Under the pieces are notes generated by a model. The model was given only the letters and a program-made list of their open reading frames with translations, did not search any database and was not told the origin of the DNA. The translations under genes were made by a program, and so were the position numbers. Shown piece after piece: positions 1-9,203 of a DNA stretch of 18,543 nt (within the stretch, counting starts at the first letter, position 1; every line of letters starts with the position of its first letter). This DNA is from Bordetella parapertussis (lineage in GTDB: Bacteria > Pseudomonadota > Gammaproteobacteria > Burkholderiales > Burkholderiaceae_B): positions 1 to 18,543 of the forward strand of contig CAMBLP010000028.1 in the NCBI GenBank assembly GCA_945868195.1. Direction: 5' to 3'.

Positions 1-1308
<1,308 letters not shown>

Positions 1309-1321
1309 ATCTCGACTTGCT

Positions 1322-1342
1322 GGAACGGCCTTCGGCTGTTCC
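1322..1342 (+). terminator. Terminator-like hairpin between eno and ftsB, no U-tract
   Basis: GGAACGGCC and GGCTGTTCC form a 9-bp stem with one G-U pair and a 3-base loop, 13 bases after the eno stop codon. The sequence after it (AGATCATTAAGG) has no T-run and leads directly into the ftsB Shine-Dalgarno. It therefore looks more like a partial attenuator, an RNA-processing site or a 3'-end stabiliser for eno mRNA than a strong terminator. This function is inferred from structure only. Confidence 0.5.
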
Positions 1343-1358
1343 AGATCATTAAGGTGTT

Positions 1359-1697
1359 ATGCGTCTTTTACTGATTGTGATGATTGCGCTAGTCGGTCTG
1401 ATCCAGTATCCCTTGTGGATGGGTCGGGGCGGGTGGTTTTCCGTTTGGGATATGCAGACGCAAGTCGCTGATCAGCGCATGATGAACGATGGTCTCAGCG
1501 CGCGAAACGTTGCGTTGGCAGCCGAAGTCGAAGACCTTCGCTCGGGAACCGAAGCCTCTGAGGAGCGTGCCCGCAGTGAGCTCGGGATGATGCGGCAGGG
1601 GGAGGTTTTCGTACAGATTTTGCCGCTTGGCGTAAAGCCGCCCGAACTCAAGCCCAGCTCCAAGCCTGTACCAGGCGCCAAGCCAGTCGCTCGCTGA
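1359..1697 (+). CDS. ftsB: Cell division protein FtsB
   Basis: Small bitopic inner-membrane protein of the FtsQ-FtsB-FtsL complex, which signals activation of septal peptidoglycan synthesis in the divisome. The 112 residues show a very short cytoplasmic N-terminus, one membrane helix at about residues 2-20 (RLLLIVMIALVGLIQYPLW), a periplasmic coiled coil at about 28-75, and the family signature ARSELGMMRQGEVFVQIL at about 73-90. A Pro/Lys-rich tail follows. An AAGGTG Shine-Dalgarno lies 2 bases before the ATG, rather close. The pairing with eno is conserved in many proteobacteria. The gene ends 6 bases from the stop of the convergent TadE-like gene, with no terminator between them. The gene is clear from both sequence and position. 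Confidence 0.96.
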   Translation: MRLLLIVMIALVGLIQYPLWMGRGGWFSVWDMQTQVADQRMMNDGLSARNVALAAEVEDLRSGTEASEERARSELGMMRQGEVFVQILPLGVKPPELKPSSKPVPGAKPVAR

Positions 1698-1703
1698 GTC
1701 GTT

Positions 1704-2228
1704 CTACCTCCCTCCATGACTGTGTTGTCTCAAGACACGGTAGTCTACGACGAGCGGGATCAAACCGTGTTTCTCCTGACGTAACTCTTGTAACAAAATC
1801 CTTAACCATTCTTGCATGGGTCGATGCAGATAAATTAAGCGTAGGTGAATGGTATCGGGATCCGATGCGACTTGAAACGCCTGCCAGAGCGGCCGCTTAA
1901 AACGAGATTGAAAGTCCTGCCGCGCCGCCTCTTGCCGCATGTGGGCATTGGCGAATCGACCTGCTGGGATAAATAATCGGGACAAAGAGCGTTTCAGCAC
2001 GGGTTGCCATGCTTGTGGCTCGGCGTGATGGACTGCCGCTACGCGTGCAGCGTCTTGCAGTGCAAGAATAAGTAACTGGCGGAGTTGATAGCCGCGTGCG
2101 AGCTCGAGACAAACGCTACCCACGAGCAGAATAGGTAACAAGGCCAATACGCATTCAAGCAGCGCTGCGCCTTGTTGTGGTTGGATTCTGTCGGTAGAAA
2201 CGCGGGGAAAAGGGCACATTGGATTCAT
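1704..2228 (-). CDS. Orphan TadE-like pseudopilin / pilus assembly protein
   Basis: A 174-residue protein with a short N-terminus, then QQGAALLE followed by a hydrophobic helix (about residues 21-43) and a mostly soluble domain. G20 followed by A21 with E25 at +5 matches the type IV prepilin peptidase cleavage pattern. The layout matches TadE-family minor pseudopilins, which are cleaved in the inner membrane and take part in tight-adherence (Tad/Flp) pilus or related secretion systems. No other tad, flp or cpa gene lies in the window, so the partner machinery must be elsewhere or absent. The start is uncertain: neither M1 nor M4 (2219) has a good Shine-Dalgarno. The gene stands alone, convergent to ftsB and divergent from the aminotransferase. 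Family assignment is moderately sure; the function is inferred. Confidence 0.75.
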   Translation of the reverse strand: MNPMCPFPRVSTDRIQPQQGAALLECVLALLPILLVGSVCLELARGYQLRQLLILALQDAARVAAVHHAEPQAWQPVLKRSLSRLFIPAGRFANAHMRQEAARQDFQSRFKRPLWQAFQVASDPDTIHLRLIYLHRPMQEWLRILLQELRQEKHGLIPLVVDYRVLRQHSHGGR

Positions 2229-2332
2229 AGTATGTTGACGGACTGAGGCCGGTTGAGAACAAGGGTGCGCAAAGTGTGGTGTCCAAGGTACGCGTTGTCG
2301 ATGCGGATGAGCGCGTATGGATAGCGACAGGT

Positions 2333-2357
2333 TAAAATCTGTTTACTTTCACAAGGA
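2333..2357 (+). promoter_or_regulatory. Candidate -10 box and Shine-Dalgarno of the aminotransferase/kinase operon
   Basis: The 135-base gap between the divergent TadE-like and aminotransferase genes holds TAAAAT at 2333-2338 (5 of 6 to TATAAT). I see no convincing -35 box at 16-18 bases upstream. AAGGA at 2353-2357 lies 6 bases before the ATG and is a good ribosome binding site. The promoter call is weak and the ribosome binding site is solid. Confidence 0.35.
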
Positions 2358-2363
2358 TCGGAT

Positions 2364-3572
2364 ATGACCTCGTCAGCAGCAGCTTTTCCATATTTTCCAG
2401 GCGTACGATTGCTTCACTCCCCCGGACCCTCCAATGTGCCCAAAGCGGTGCTGGATGCGATGACCAAGCAGCCGATGGACATGGGCGATCCTCGTGTTGA
2501 TGCTTGCGTCGATGCGTGTGAAGCAGGTTTAAAAAAGCTGTTGAAAACGCAGGCAGCGGATGTCTTTTTTTATGCGGCAAACGGTCACGGCGCTTGGGAG
2601 GCGATGATCGTCAATCTACTGGCACCTGGACAAAAAGTGTTGATTCCCGGCACGGGCCACTTTTCTGAGTCTTGGGCCATCATGGCCGAGGCGATGGGCG
2701 CGCTCGTGATTCGCACCCCTTTTCACGAGGGCTATCCCATCGACATGGAGGCGGTCGCGCAGATTTTGCGAGAAGACAAACAGCATGAGATCGTTGCGGT
2801 CTTTGCCGTGCATACGGATACGGCGAGTAGCACGACGAGTGATATTCCGGCACTTCGCGATGCAATCAACGCGACTGGACACCCCGCTCTGTACGTCGTC
2901 GATGTCGTGGCTTCGCTGGGTGCGATCCCCTTCGAGATGGACAAATGGGGGATCAACGCTGTGATCGGTGCTTCCCAAAAAGGTTTGATGGTTCCTCCTG
3001 GCGTAGGTTTTTGTGTCGCCGATGCGCGCGCGATGAAGGTCTGTGAAAATAATCCTGCCCCGAGATTTTATTGGGATTGGTTGCGTCGTCGCAAAGGACC
3101 TTCTTACAGCCGTTTTTGTGGCACAGCCCCTCAAAACTTGTTATTTGGCATGGAAGCCGCCTTTGAACTCCTTGAGTGCGAAGGTGTCGAGCGCGTCTAT
3201 GCGCGTCATCGCGCACTCGCGGGCGCAGTTCGTGCAGCGGTGCAGTCTTGGTCCGAGACCGGCCAATTGGGTTTTCTTTGTCAAGTGCCCGAGGCTCGCT
3301 CCGATTCGGTGACGGCGATTTTGGTCAAGCCAGGTATTGATCCCGAGTTAATCCGTAAAACCGCCCGAGAAAAATTCCAGGTGATGATTGCAGGGGGACT
3401 CGGACCGTTTGCTGGACGGGTCTTTCGTATAGGTCATTTAGGCGATCTCAACCCCGCCATGATCCTCGGCTGTCTAGCTGGAGTCGAAGCCGCGATGCAA
3501 TCTCTGGGGATCAATGCTGGCAATCAAGGTGTGCGAAGCGCTGTGGAATATCTCGCCAGGGTCGAAGGTTAA
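2364..3572 (+). CDS. Class V PLP-dependent aminotransferase (serine/alanine-glyoxylate type)
   Basis: Cytoplasmic pyridoxal-phosphate enzyme of the alanine-glyoxylate / serine-glyoxylate aminotransferase group of fold-type I, class V. In 402 residues the LLHSPGPSNVP start is at 16-26. A cofactor-binding segment ANGHGAWEA lies at 72-80. D180 of VVDVVASLGA would contact the pyridine nitrogen. K206 in GASQKGL is the Schiff-base lysine. R355 in GRVFRIGHLGDLN would bind the substrate carboxylate. All key residues are present, so it should be active. The exact amino donor and acceptor cannot be read; 2-aminoethylphosphonate and purine-catabolic relatives are alternatives. The ATG has AAGGA at 6 bases. 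Its stop lies 2 bases before the sensor-kinase start, so the two are surely co-transcribed. Confidence 0.9.
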   Translation: MTSSAAAFPYFPGVRLLHSPGPSNVPKAVLDAMTKQPMDMGDPRVDACVDACEAGLKKLLKTQAADVFFYAANGHGAWEAMIVNLLAPGQKVLIPGTGHFSESWAIMAEAMGALVIRTPFHEGYPIDMEAVAQILREDKQHEIVAVFAVHTDTASSTTSDIPALRDAINATGHPALYVVDVVASLGAIPFEMDKWGINAVIGASQKGLMVPPGVGFCVADARAMKVCENNPAPRFYWDWLRRRKGPSYSRFCGTAPQNLLFGMEAAFELLECEGVERVYARHRALAGAVRAAVQSWSETGQLGFLCQVPEARSDSVTAILVKPGIDPELIRKTAREKFQVMIAGGLGPFAGRVFRIGHLGDLNPAMILGCLAGVEAAMQSLGINAGNQGVRSAVEYLARVEG

Positions 3573-3574
3573 TC

Positions 3575-5464
3575 GTGCGTTGGGCGCGCGCGCTGCTCTG
3601 GCTGTTGTTCGCAGGCCTGAGTGTTGGTGCGCACGCCAAGAGTGGGTATGACCTCATCATTGAGCGAGGGTTGTATGTCGAACCTGCTCCTGGTGACCTC
3701 ACGATCGAACAAGCACTGACGCAACAGTACAAGCCTTTTGCGACCGTTCTGAATCGTGAATTTTCTCCGACAGTGCGTTGGCTGAGACTTCTTGTCGCTG
3801 CACCTGAGCAAGGTTCCGAGCAGGTTGTTTTGCGTATTGGCCCCCACTATATCGGCCATATTCAGCTTTTTGAGTATCAACAAGGCACCTGGACCTCGCG
3901 CTCTGCGGGAGATCGTTTCCCTGCTAGTCAAAACGCCTGTGCAGACAATGCGTATTGCTTTCCTGTCACGATCCATGCGGGCGTTGACAATTATTTTTAT
4001 CTCCGAATCGATACGATCAATGGCTTCTTTCTGACAACACGGGTGATGACGCCTGAGGACCTGTCCTCCCTGATCGTCGAGCAGCAACGCGTCTTTGGCA
4101 TAGAGTTTGGTGTTGTATTGATGATTTGCTTGTGGGCTTTGCTTTTATATATTCGTATACGCAACAGACTGGCCGGTATTTTTTTCATATCAGAAGTCGT
4201 CACGTTGCTCTTTAGTCTTTCTTCGTCTGGATTGTTTGCAAAACTATATTTCGAAGACCATGTGTGGATGGATAATCTGAGTTTCAATACGTTGTATGTA
4301 TTGAGATTGTTATCTTCTTTGCTCCTAGTCCAAGAATTTTTGAGGCATCATGGGCCGCCGAGATGGCTCAGCTATTACGTTAAAGGTGCAGTAGGTATCC
4401 TGCTTTTGGAACTCTTCGCCCTTAAGCTAGGTCCAGTGACGCTTGCCGCACTGAATTTCAATTTTTTGCTCGTGACTTTGATGCCGCTTATGTTGCTCTT
4501 GGCGTTGCCTGGTTGCCACCAGATGCCTCTGACACACAAACGACTGATTGCTTTAGGCGCCTTCATCTTAGGTGGGTTGTTGTGGATTGATATTTTGCCC
4601 GTGTTAGGTTGGGTGAAACCGGATATCGTGACAGTACCTGGCAATTGGGGAGGGGTGATTGTGGCCGTAGCGTTATCGCTGATGGTCAATAGCGACATCA
4701 CCCATCGGCGTATCATTTATGATCGAGAAATGCAGGAGTTGCAGTATTTGCGGGCAAGAAATTTGGCGGAGTCAGAACAAATCAAGGAGCGCAGTATGCT
4801 GATTGATATGCTCACGCATGAGCTCAAAAATCCGCTTGCGACCATGCGAATGGCTGCCGGCTCGCTTAGGCGCAGCCTTGGCGTGTTAACGACCGAGCAA
4901 TCAACGGATTCAGCAGATCGAATCGATAGCATGGTGCAGGCTATCAATAATATGAATACGGTGATAGAGCGTTGCGTTCAAGTCGATCAGCTCGATCAAA
5001 AAGGATTTTCCCCCAAATTCGAAGATGTTGATGTCTATCAGCTTGTGTATAGCGTGTTGGTTAGCCAAAATGAGGCGCAGCGCCTTGAGTTTCGACCACA
5101 GTCATCGTCATTGATTTTTCGTACCGACCCTAATCTTTTTGCGATCATATTGACGAATTTGCTCGATAATGCAATCAAGTATTCGGAACCTGGTAGTCGG
5201 ATCATGCTTGAGATCGAGCAGATTGAGGCGCTGGGTGTATATCCTGCTAGGCTGAGGATGCGCGTGTCCAATGCTGTGAGTCAAGATGGCGTCCCAGACG
5301 CTGTCAGTCTGTTTAGTCGTTATTACCGTGGCCCCTATGCGCATGAAAAATCAGGAACAGGTTTAGGCTTGTATTTAGTCAAGTCATTGTGCAAAATTTT
5401 ATCTGGGTCGATTCGTTTCGATCATAATGATGGTTTCGTGCACTTTACGGTAGAGTTAAAGTAA
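3575..5464 (+). CDS. Membrane sensor histidine kinase with 7TMR-DISM-like sensor
   Basis: A 629-residue inner-membrane kinase. A signal peptide ends near AHA (about residue 21). A periplasmic domain of the 7TMR-DISM extracellular (DISMED2) kind spans about 22-175, followed by a block of hydrophobic helices at about 178-385 typical of 7TMR-DISM receptors. A short coiled linker leads to a HisKA domain with the phospho-acceptor H415 in LTHELKNPL. The HATPase domain has the N box NLLDNAIKY (N528, N532) and the G2 box GTGLGLYL (594-601). The usual DxGxG G1 box is replaced by SNAVSQDGVPD. DISMED2 domains are thought to bind carbohydrate-like or other small ligands, but the signal here is unknown. 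It starts with GTG, 5 bases after GAAGGT and 2 bases after the aminotransferase stop. Its TAA overlaps the ATG of the next gene. Confidence 0.93.
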   Translation: MRWARALLWLLFAGLSVGAHAKSGYDLIIERGLYVEPAPGDLTIEQALTQQYKPFATVLNREFSPTVRWLRLLVAAPEQGSEQVVLRIGPHYIGHIQLFEYQQGTWTSRSAGDRFPASQNACADNAYCFPVTIHAGVDNYFYLRIDTINGFFLTTRVMTPEDLSSLIVEQQRVFGIEFGVVLMICLWALLLYIRIRNRLAGIFFISEVVTLLFSLSSSGLFAKLYFEDHVWMDNLSFNTLYVLRLLSSLLLVQEFLRHHGPPRWLSYYVKGAVGILLLELFALKLGPVTLAALNFNFLLVTLMPLMLLLALPGCHQMPLTHKRLIALGAFILGGLLWIDILPVLGWVKPDIVTVPGNWGGVIVAVALSLMVNSDITHRRIIYDREMQELQYLRARNLAESEQIKERSMLIDMLTHELKNPLATMRMAAGSLRRSLGVLTTEQSTDSADRIDSMVQAINNMNTVIERCVQVDQLDQKGFSPKFEDVDVYQLVYSVLVSQNEAQRLEFRPQSSSLIFRTDPNLFAIILTNLLDNAIKYSEPGSRIMLEIEQIEALGVYPARLRMRVSNAVSQDGVPDAVSLFSRYYRGPYAHEKSGTGLGLYLVKSLCKILSGSIRFDHNDGFVHFTVELK

Positions 5465-6243
5465 TGAGTCAACATTTCTCCAATACTCAGCTCCAAGGGC
5501 TCGGCAGTCACGAGGGGGTCTCCAGCCTTTTCGCGCAGGCTCCGATGCGTGTCGCCCTTGTCGAGGATGATCCGTTGTTGCGCAAAGAAATCCACTACCA
5601 TCTCAAGCAACAGGGCTTTTTGGTGTTCGCGGTCAGTAATGGACGCTCTTTGGATGATTTGCTGATCACTGAGCCGATTGATGCGCTCGTCCTTGATCTC
5701 ACGCTCCCCGGCGAAGACGGCATCTCAATCGCCCGACGTATACGTAGCAGTATTCCGAGTATGAGTATTATTATGCTCACCGCGCGCGCAGCGGTTCCTG
5801 ATCGCCTCAAGGGTTACGAGGCGGGAACGGATATTTATCTTAGCAAACCTGTCGCACCAGAGGAACTGACCGCTGCTCTGATGGGCATGCATCGACGATC
5901 ACGTCTAATCAATAAAGTCGCTTTGAGTTGGGTGATGAGCTTGCAAAACCGTTCGATCACGAGCCCGCATTCTGAAGAAAAAGTTTTTCTCACTAACAGT
6001 GAAAAAACTTTACTGGTGGGTCTCGCACAGGCTTCTAATTACGTGCTTGAAACTGAAGTCATTTCTGAAATGTTGAGTCAGCGTCCCGATGTCGATGACA
6101 TCGGAAAACGTGCACTCGAGAGTCTTGTGAGCCGTCTGCGCAAGAAACTATCTTCTCTCTGCCCTGAAGGTGCGGAGCCAGCACTCAAGGCGGTCTGGGG
6201 CGTCGGCTATCAGCTCTGTATCCCCATCGAGATTCGGCCTTAG
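5464..6243 (+). CDS. OmpR-family response regulator, partner of the upstream kinase
   Basis: A 259-residue transcription regulator. The receiver domain (about 28-140) has the acidic pair E34/D35, phospho-acceptor D78 (LVLDLTLPGEDG), T106 and K128 (LSKP). A winged-helix DNA-binding domain follows (about 173-255), recognisable from LTNSEKTLL, the recognition-helix segment ALESLVSRLRKKL and the terminal hairpin AVWGVGYQL. The ATG overlaps the kinase stop (TAATG), indicating translational coupling and a cognate pair. A second in-frame ATG at 5545 begins exactly at the receiver domain, so the first 27 residues may be an extension. The gene converges on hslO after a 28-base gap without a terminator. 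The target genes are not visible; autoregulation of the operon is possible but unproven. Confidence 0.94.
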   Translation: MSQHFSNTQLQGLGSHEGVSSLFAQAPMRVALVEDDPLLRKEIHYHLKQQGFLVFAVSNGRSLDDLLITEPIDALVLDLTLPGEDGISIARRIRSSIPSMSIIMLTARAAVPDRLKGYEAGTDIYLSKPVAPEELTAALMGMHRRSRLINKVALSWVMSLQNRSITSPHSEEKVFLTNSEKTLLVGLAQASNYVLETEVISEMLSQRPDVDDIGKRALESLVSRLRKKLSSLCPEGAEPALKAVWGVGYQLCIPIEIRP

Positions 6244-6271
6244 GCTTTGTGAGTTCTAGTGGTGATGGAAA

Positions 6272-7183
6272 TTAGTGGATCGACTTTCCAGAACTAGGGA
6301 CCAAAGGTTGAAAGAGCAAAGTCGAGTCCACGCCATCAAAAAGATAAGGTTGGCCACAGAACTCGCAAGCCACTTCGATTTTTCCTTGCTTCTCAATGAT
6401 GTCTTGTACTTCGTTTCGACCCAGCATTTTCAACATGTCTGCCACGCGTTCACGTGTGCAGGAACATTTCCATGTGATGGGTTTGGCTTCGAACATGAGC
6501 AGCATCTCTTCCCAGAACAGTCTGTGCAAGAGCTCGTTCTGAGTGACTTCAAGCATTTCTTTTGTTGTGAGAGTTTCAGCGAGTCGCTGGGTGCGATGCC
6601 ATGTTTCTTGGGCGCTCGAAATCTCGGCTTGCTGGTTGCCGCCCTGAAGCGGCAGACGCTGGAGTAAAAGGCCAGCGCAATTGTGCGGATCTGCCGCGAG
6701 CCAGATCCGAGTGTCTAGCTGTTCGGACCGCAGCATGTATTGTTCGAGTGCCTCGGCGATCGAGGCACCTTCTAGGGGGACGATTCCTTGATAGGCTTGA
6801 CGACCGAGTGTATTTTTTGGTGGATCGAGTACGACGATAAATTTGGCAGTACCACCTGGATTGAGCAGTGTTTGCAGGTCACGCTGAATCGGTAAGGGAC
6901 GGTCGCGCAGCTTGACTGTGGCACGTATGCTCATGTCTGCCCTACATTCAACAACCATCAAAGCGATGGCACCATCGCCTTGGAGCTGAAGCAATAGCGA
7001 ACCATCGAACTTGAGTGTTGCGGCGAGCAGCGTTGAGGCGGCCACCAGTTCGCCCAGTAGTGCCGCGACAGAGGGAGGGTAGCTGTGATGCGCCTGCGCA
7101 GCTTGCCATGCATGATGGAGTTGGACAGACTCAATACGAACGCTACGGTCTTCGGAGAGGAATTTTTTAAGTTGATCTGACAT
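6272..7183 (-). CDS. hslO: Redox-regulated chaperone Hsp33
   Basis: Cytoplasmic holdase chaperone that is switched on by oxidation and prevents aggregation during oxidative or bleach stress. The 303 residues match the family length. The C-terminal redox switch is intact: C240 and C242 (KCSC), then C273 and C276 (CEFC), which bind zinc when reduced and form disulfides when oxidised. The N-terminal substrate-binding fold includes the family segment LLQLQGDGAIALMVVEC (64-80). The start ATG lies 18 bases after the stop of the gamma-carbonic-anhydrase-like gene, so the two are probably transcribed together. No strong Shine-Dalgarno is seen. The assignment is firm. Confidence 0.97.
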   Translation of the reverse strand: MSDQLKKFLSEDRSVRIESVQLHHAWQAAQAHHSYPPSVAALLGELVAASTLLAATLKFDGSLLLQLQGDGAIALMVVECRADMSIRATVKLRDRPLPIQRDLQTLLNPGGTAKFIVVLDPPKNTLGRQAYQGIVPLEGASIAEALEQYMLRSEQLDTRIWLAADPHNCAGLLLQRLPLQGGNQQAEISSAQETWHRTQRLAETLTTKEMLEVTQNELLHRLFWEEMLLMFEAKPITWKCSCTRERVADMLKMLGRNEVQDIIEKQGKIEVACEFCGQPYLFDGVDSTLLFQPLVPSSGKSIH

Positions 7184-7201
7184 AGTGGCCGATGAATAGT
7201 C

Positions 7202-7723
7202 TCAGCCTAGACGTTTGAGTTGTTGGCGATACATTTGACCGCGCGCGGCATAGTGTTCAATATTGTGACGAATTTGTGCGATTTCTTCGTCGCCCAAGGT
7301 ACGAACAATTTTGCCAACCCCGATTACAAGACTGCCATCTGGAATTTCTCTGCCTTCGGGCACAATAGCGCCAGCGCCGATTAGACAGTTGCGACCAATA
7401 CGCGCATGATTGAGCACAATCGCTTGCATGCCGATCAGTGAGCCCGTGCCGATCGAACAGCCATGCAGCATTGCTTGATGTCCAATGGTGACGTATTCGG
7501 CGATCGTAAGAGGCGCATCTTCGTCCGAGTGCAACACACTGCCTTCCTGAACATTGCTGTGATGTCCGATGTCGATCAGGGTATTGTCCCCACGAATACT
7601 GACATTGGCCCAAATGCTCGCATGCGCACCCACCACGACATCACCGATAATGTCGGCAGAGTCAAAAATAAAAGCAGTGGGATCAATACGCGGGGTGAGT
7701 TCGCCAAGTTGATAAATCGCCAT
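7202..7723 (-). CDS. Gamma-carbonic-anhydrase-like hexapeptide-repeat protein (YrdA type)
   Basis: Left-handed beta-helix protein of the gamma carbonic anhydrase / YrdA / PaaY group. The 173 residues contain repeated hexapeptides such as IGDVVV, IGHQAM, IGTGSL, IGRNCL and IGAGAI. The three histidines that would bind the metal in a trimer are H65, H82 and H87, in the classical spacing. Members hydrate CO2 in some species, but many YrdA-like proteins have no proven activity. I chose the start at MAIYQLGELTP because homologues begin this way from memory; an in-frame ATG 12 bases upstream (7735) is possible, and neither has a strong Shine-Dalgarno. The gene lies between a truncated AMP-ligase relative and hslO. 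The family call is firm and the biochemical activity is open. Confidence 0.92.
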   Translation of the reverse strand: MAIYQLGELTPRIDPTAFIFDSADIIGDVVVGAHASIWANVSIRGDNTLIDIGHHSNVQEGSVLHSDEDAPLTIAEYVTIGHQAMLHGCSIGTGSLIGMQAIVLNHARIGRNCLIGAGAIVPEGREIPDGSLVIGVGKIVRTLGDEEIAQIRHNIEHYAARGQMYRQQLKRLG

Positions 7724-7778
7724 GTTATTCAACATCCATAAAAGCGTTGAGGAATGGCATCAGTTTACTCTGACAGCG

Positions 7779-9113
7779 TCACGATATTCGGTTGCGAGAT
7801 TTGCGTCCCTCATGCCAAACAAAACCGTCCGAGTCGATGCGCGCAAGCTCGCCGGTTCGCCACCATTCTTGAGCGGCGGTCGTGTTTGCTTCGGTTTCGG
7901 TGCGCCATAATCGAAGGGGGATGGCAGGGTCGGCGTGCCCGTATCGGTCTAGCCGGTTGACGGCGAGTTCACCAATATCTCCTATAAGAGCCTCTGAGCC
8001 ATCCTCGTTCAGTACGCCGATGCGATGACCGGGAAATCTTTTGCCCAGACTTCCTGTGCGCCCCGTCCATTTTTGATGACTGTCGCCGATCAGTGCTGGC
8101 ATTTCCGAAGTCCCGAATAACTGATTGGGCTTGAAGCCAAAGTGTTTTTCGCACCATTGGACGAGTGCTTCATCTAAGGGTTCATCGACAATTGCAATAC
8201 TGCGTAGGCGCGCGGGTTTGAGCTCTGTGAGGGCGTTGAGTTTAAATTGACGAAGTAAAGCGCTTGAGACAAGCGCGTGACTGACCGGATAGCGCTCAAG
8301 CAATTGCTGCGCTAGACCTGGCGTGGTCGCGCCTCGAATACCTAAAACGGCGCGTCCAAAATAGAGTGCTGGAAGTACACCGCACAGTAACGCGCTCGAA
8401 TGCCCCCAATCCAAAGGTGTCCAGAACACCTCGGCACCCTGGGGAAACCAGTGTTGAGAGGCGACGAAGCCAGGCAGGGCGCCAAGAAGAGCCTGATGCG
8501 CGAGCAGTGTGCCGCGCACGGGTTGTCCGGCATCGTTGCTGTAAAGAAGCAAGGCGGGATCTTCTGCACGTGTCATGATGGGCTTGAAGACCTCGGGTTG
8601 TCGCGTCATAAGACTGCGCCAAGGTAATAAACGGTCGTCCTCAATGCCGACACTGACAACTTGGGTCAGTTTGGAGCATCGCGACAAAATTCCGAGTAGC
8701 TGAGGTGCCGCCTCAGGACCGACAACAGCCACGCGTGTTTCAGAGTCACGCAGACGATATTCAAGAGCTTTGGGTGCCAAGTTGCTTGCAAGAGGCATGG
8801 CAACAGCCCCTACGCTAAATGCAGCGAGTTGAGCGACAACGGCTTCGGGACTTTGTCCTAAGATGGTCGCGACTCGGTCGCCCGGCTTGACACCCATACG
8901 TGTGAGCGCATTCGCAAACTGATTGGTGGCTGCACCAAGGCGTTCATAGGTCCAGATATCCCGATGACCAGCGCCATCCTCAAAAAATAGGGCGATTCTG
9001 CGAGCATCGGCTGAGCTTTGTGCCCAGCGATGGCAGCATTGCTCACCAATATTGAAATTGGTTGACACTTGCCAGTGCAAGGATTCGCAGAGTGACGCGT
9101 ATTGGTCCAACAT
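7779..9113 (-). CDS. C-terminally truncated AMP-binding (acyl-CoA synthetase-like) protein
   Basis: Relative of the ANL superfamily acyl-CoA synthetases. It begins like full-length members (MLDQYASL, then NFNIGEQCCHRW) and keeps their order through WTPLDWG, FGTSE, GDIGELAV and TGELARIDSDGFVW. It stops after EGRKSRNRIS, exactly at the hinge, so the roughly 100-residue C-terminal lid domain with its catalytic lysine is absent (444 against about 550 residues). Core motifs have also drifted. The phosphate-binding loop usually read YTSGTTGxPKG is YSNDAGQPVRG, and the aromatic-GxTE motif is FGTSE. I read the three minus-strand frames after the stop and found no lost C-terminal domain before the next gene. 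It may be a pseudoenzyme, a binding protein or a decaying gene. ATG 9113 fits homologues; a TTG at 9140 would add 9 residues. Confidence 0.82.
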   Translation of the reverse strand: MLDQYASLCESLHWQVSTNFNIGEQCCHRWAQSSADARRIALFFEDGAGHRDIWTYERLGAATNQFANALTRMGVKPGDRVATILGQSPEAVVAQLAAFSVGAVAMPLASNLAPKALEYRLRDSETRVAVVGPEAAPQLLGILSRCSKLTQVVSVGIEDDRLLPWRSLMTRQPEVFKPIMTRAEDPALLLYSNDAGQPVRGTLLAHQALLGALPGFVASQHWFPQGAEVFWTPLDWGHSSALLCGVLPALYFGRAVLGIRGATTPGLAQQLLERYPVSHALVSSALLRQFKLNALTELKPARLRSIAIVDEPLDEALVQWCEKHFGFKPNQLFGTSEMPALIGDSHQKWTGRTGSLGKRFPGHRIGVLNEDGSEALIGDIGELAVNRLDRYGHADPAIPLRLWRTETEANTTAAQEWWRTGELARIDSDGFVWHEGRKSRNRIS

Positions 9114-9203
9114 GCCTTTTTTAGTGGGTAAACGATGCAATGCTCGCTAGCATGGCTTACCAGAGCATTTGACGCAACACCGGCGAGTGGTGAGAAGCTA
9201 AAA

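Noticed and set aside
9140..9153. ATGCT-CGCT-AGCAT inverted repeat upstream of the AMP-ligase relative
   Set aside because: A 5-bp stem of this size is expected by chance, and no T-run or promoter box is convincingly tied to it.
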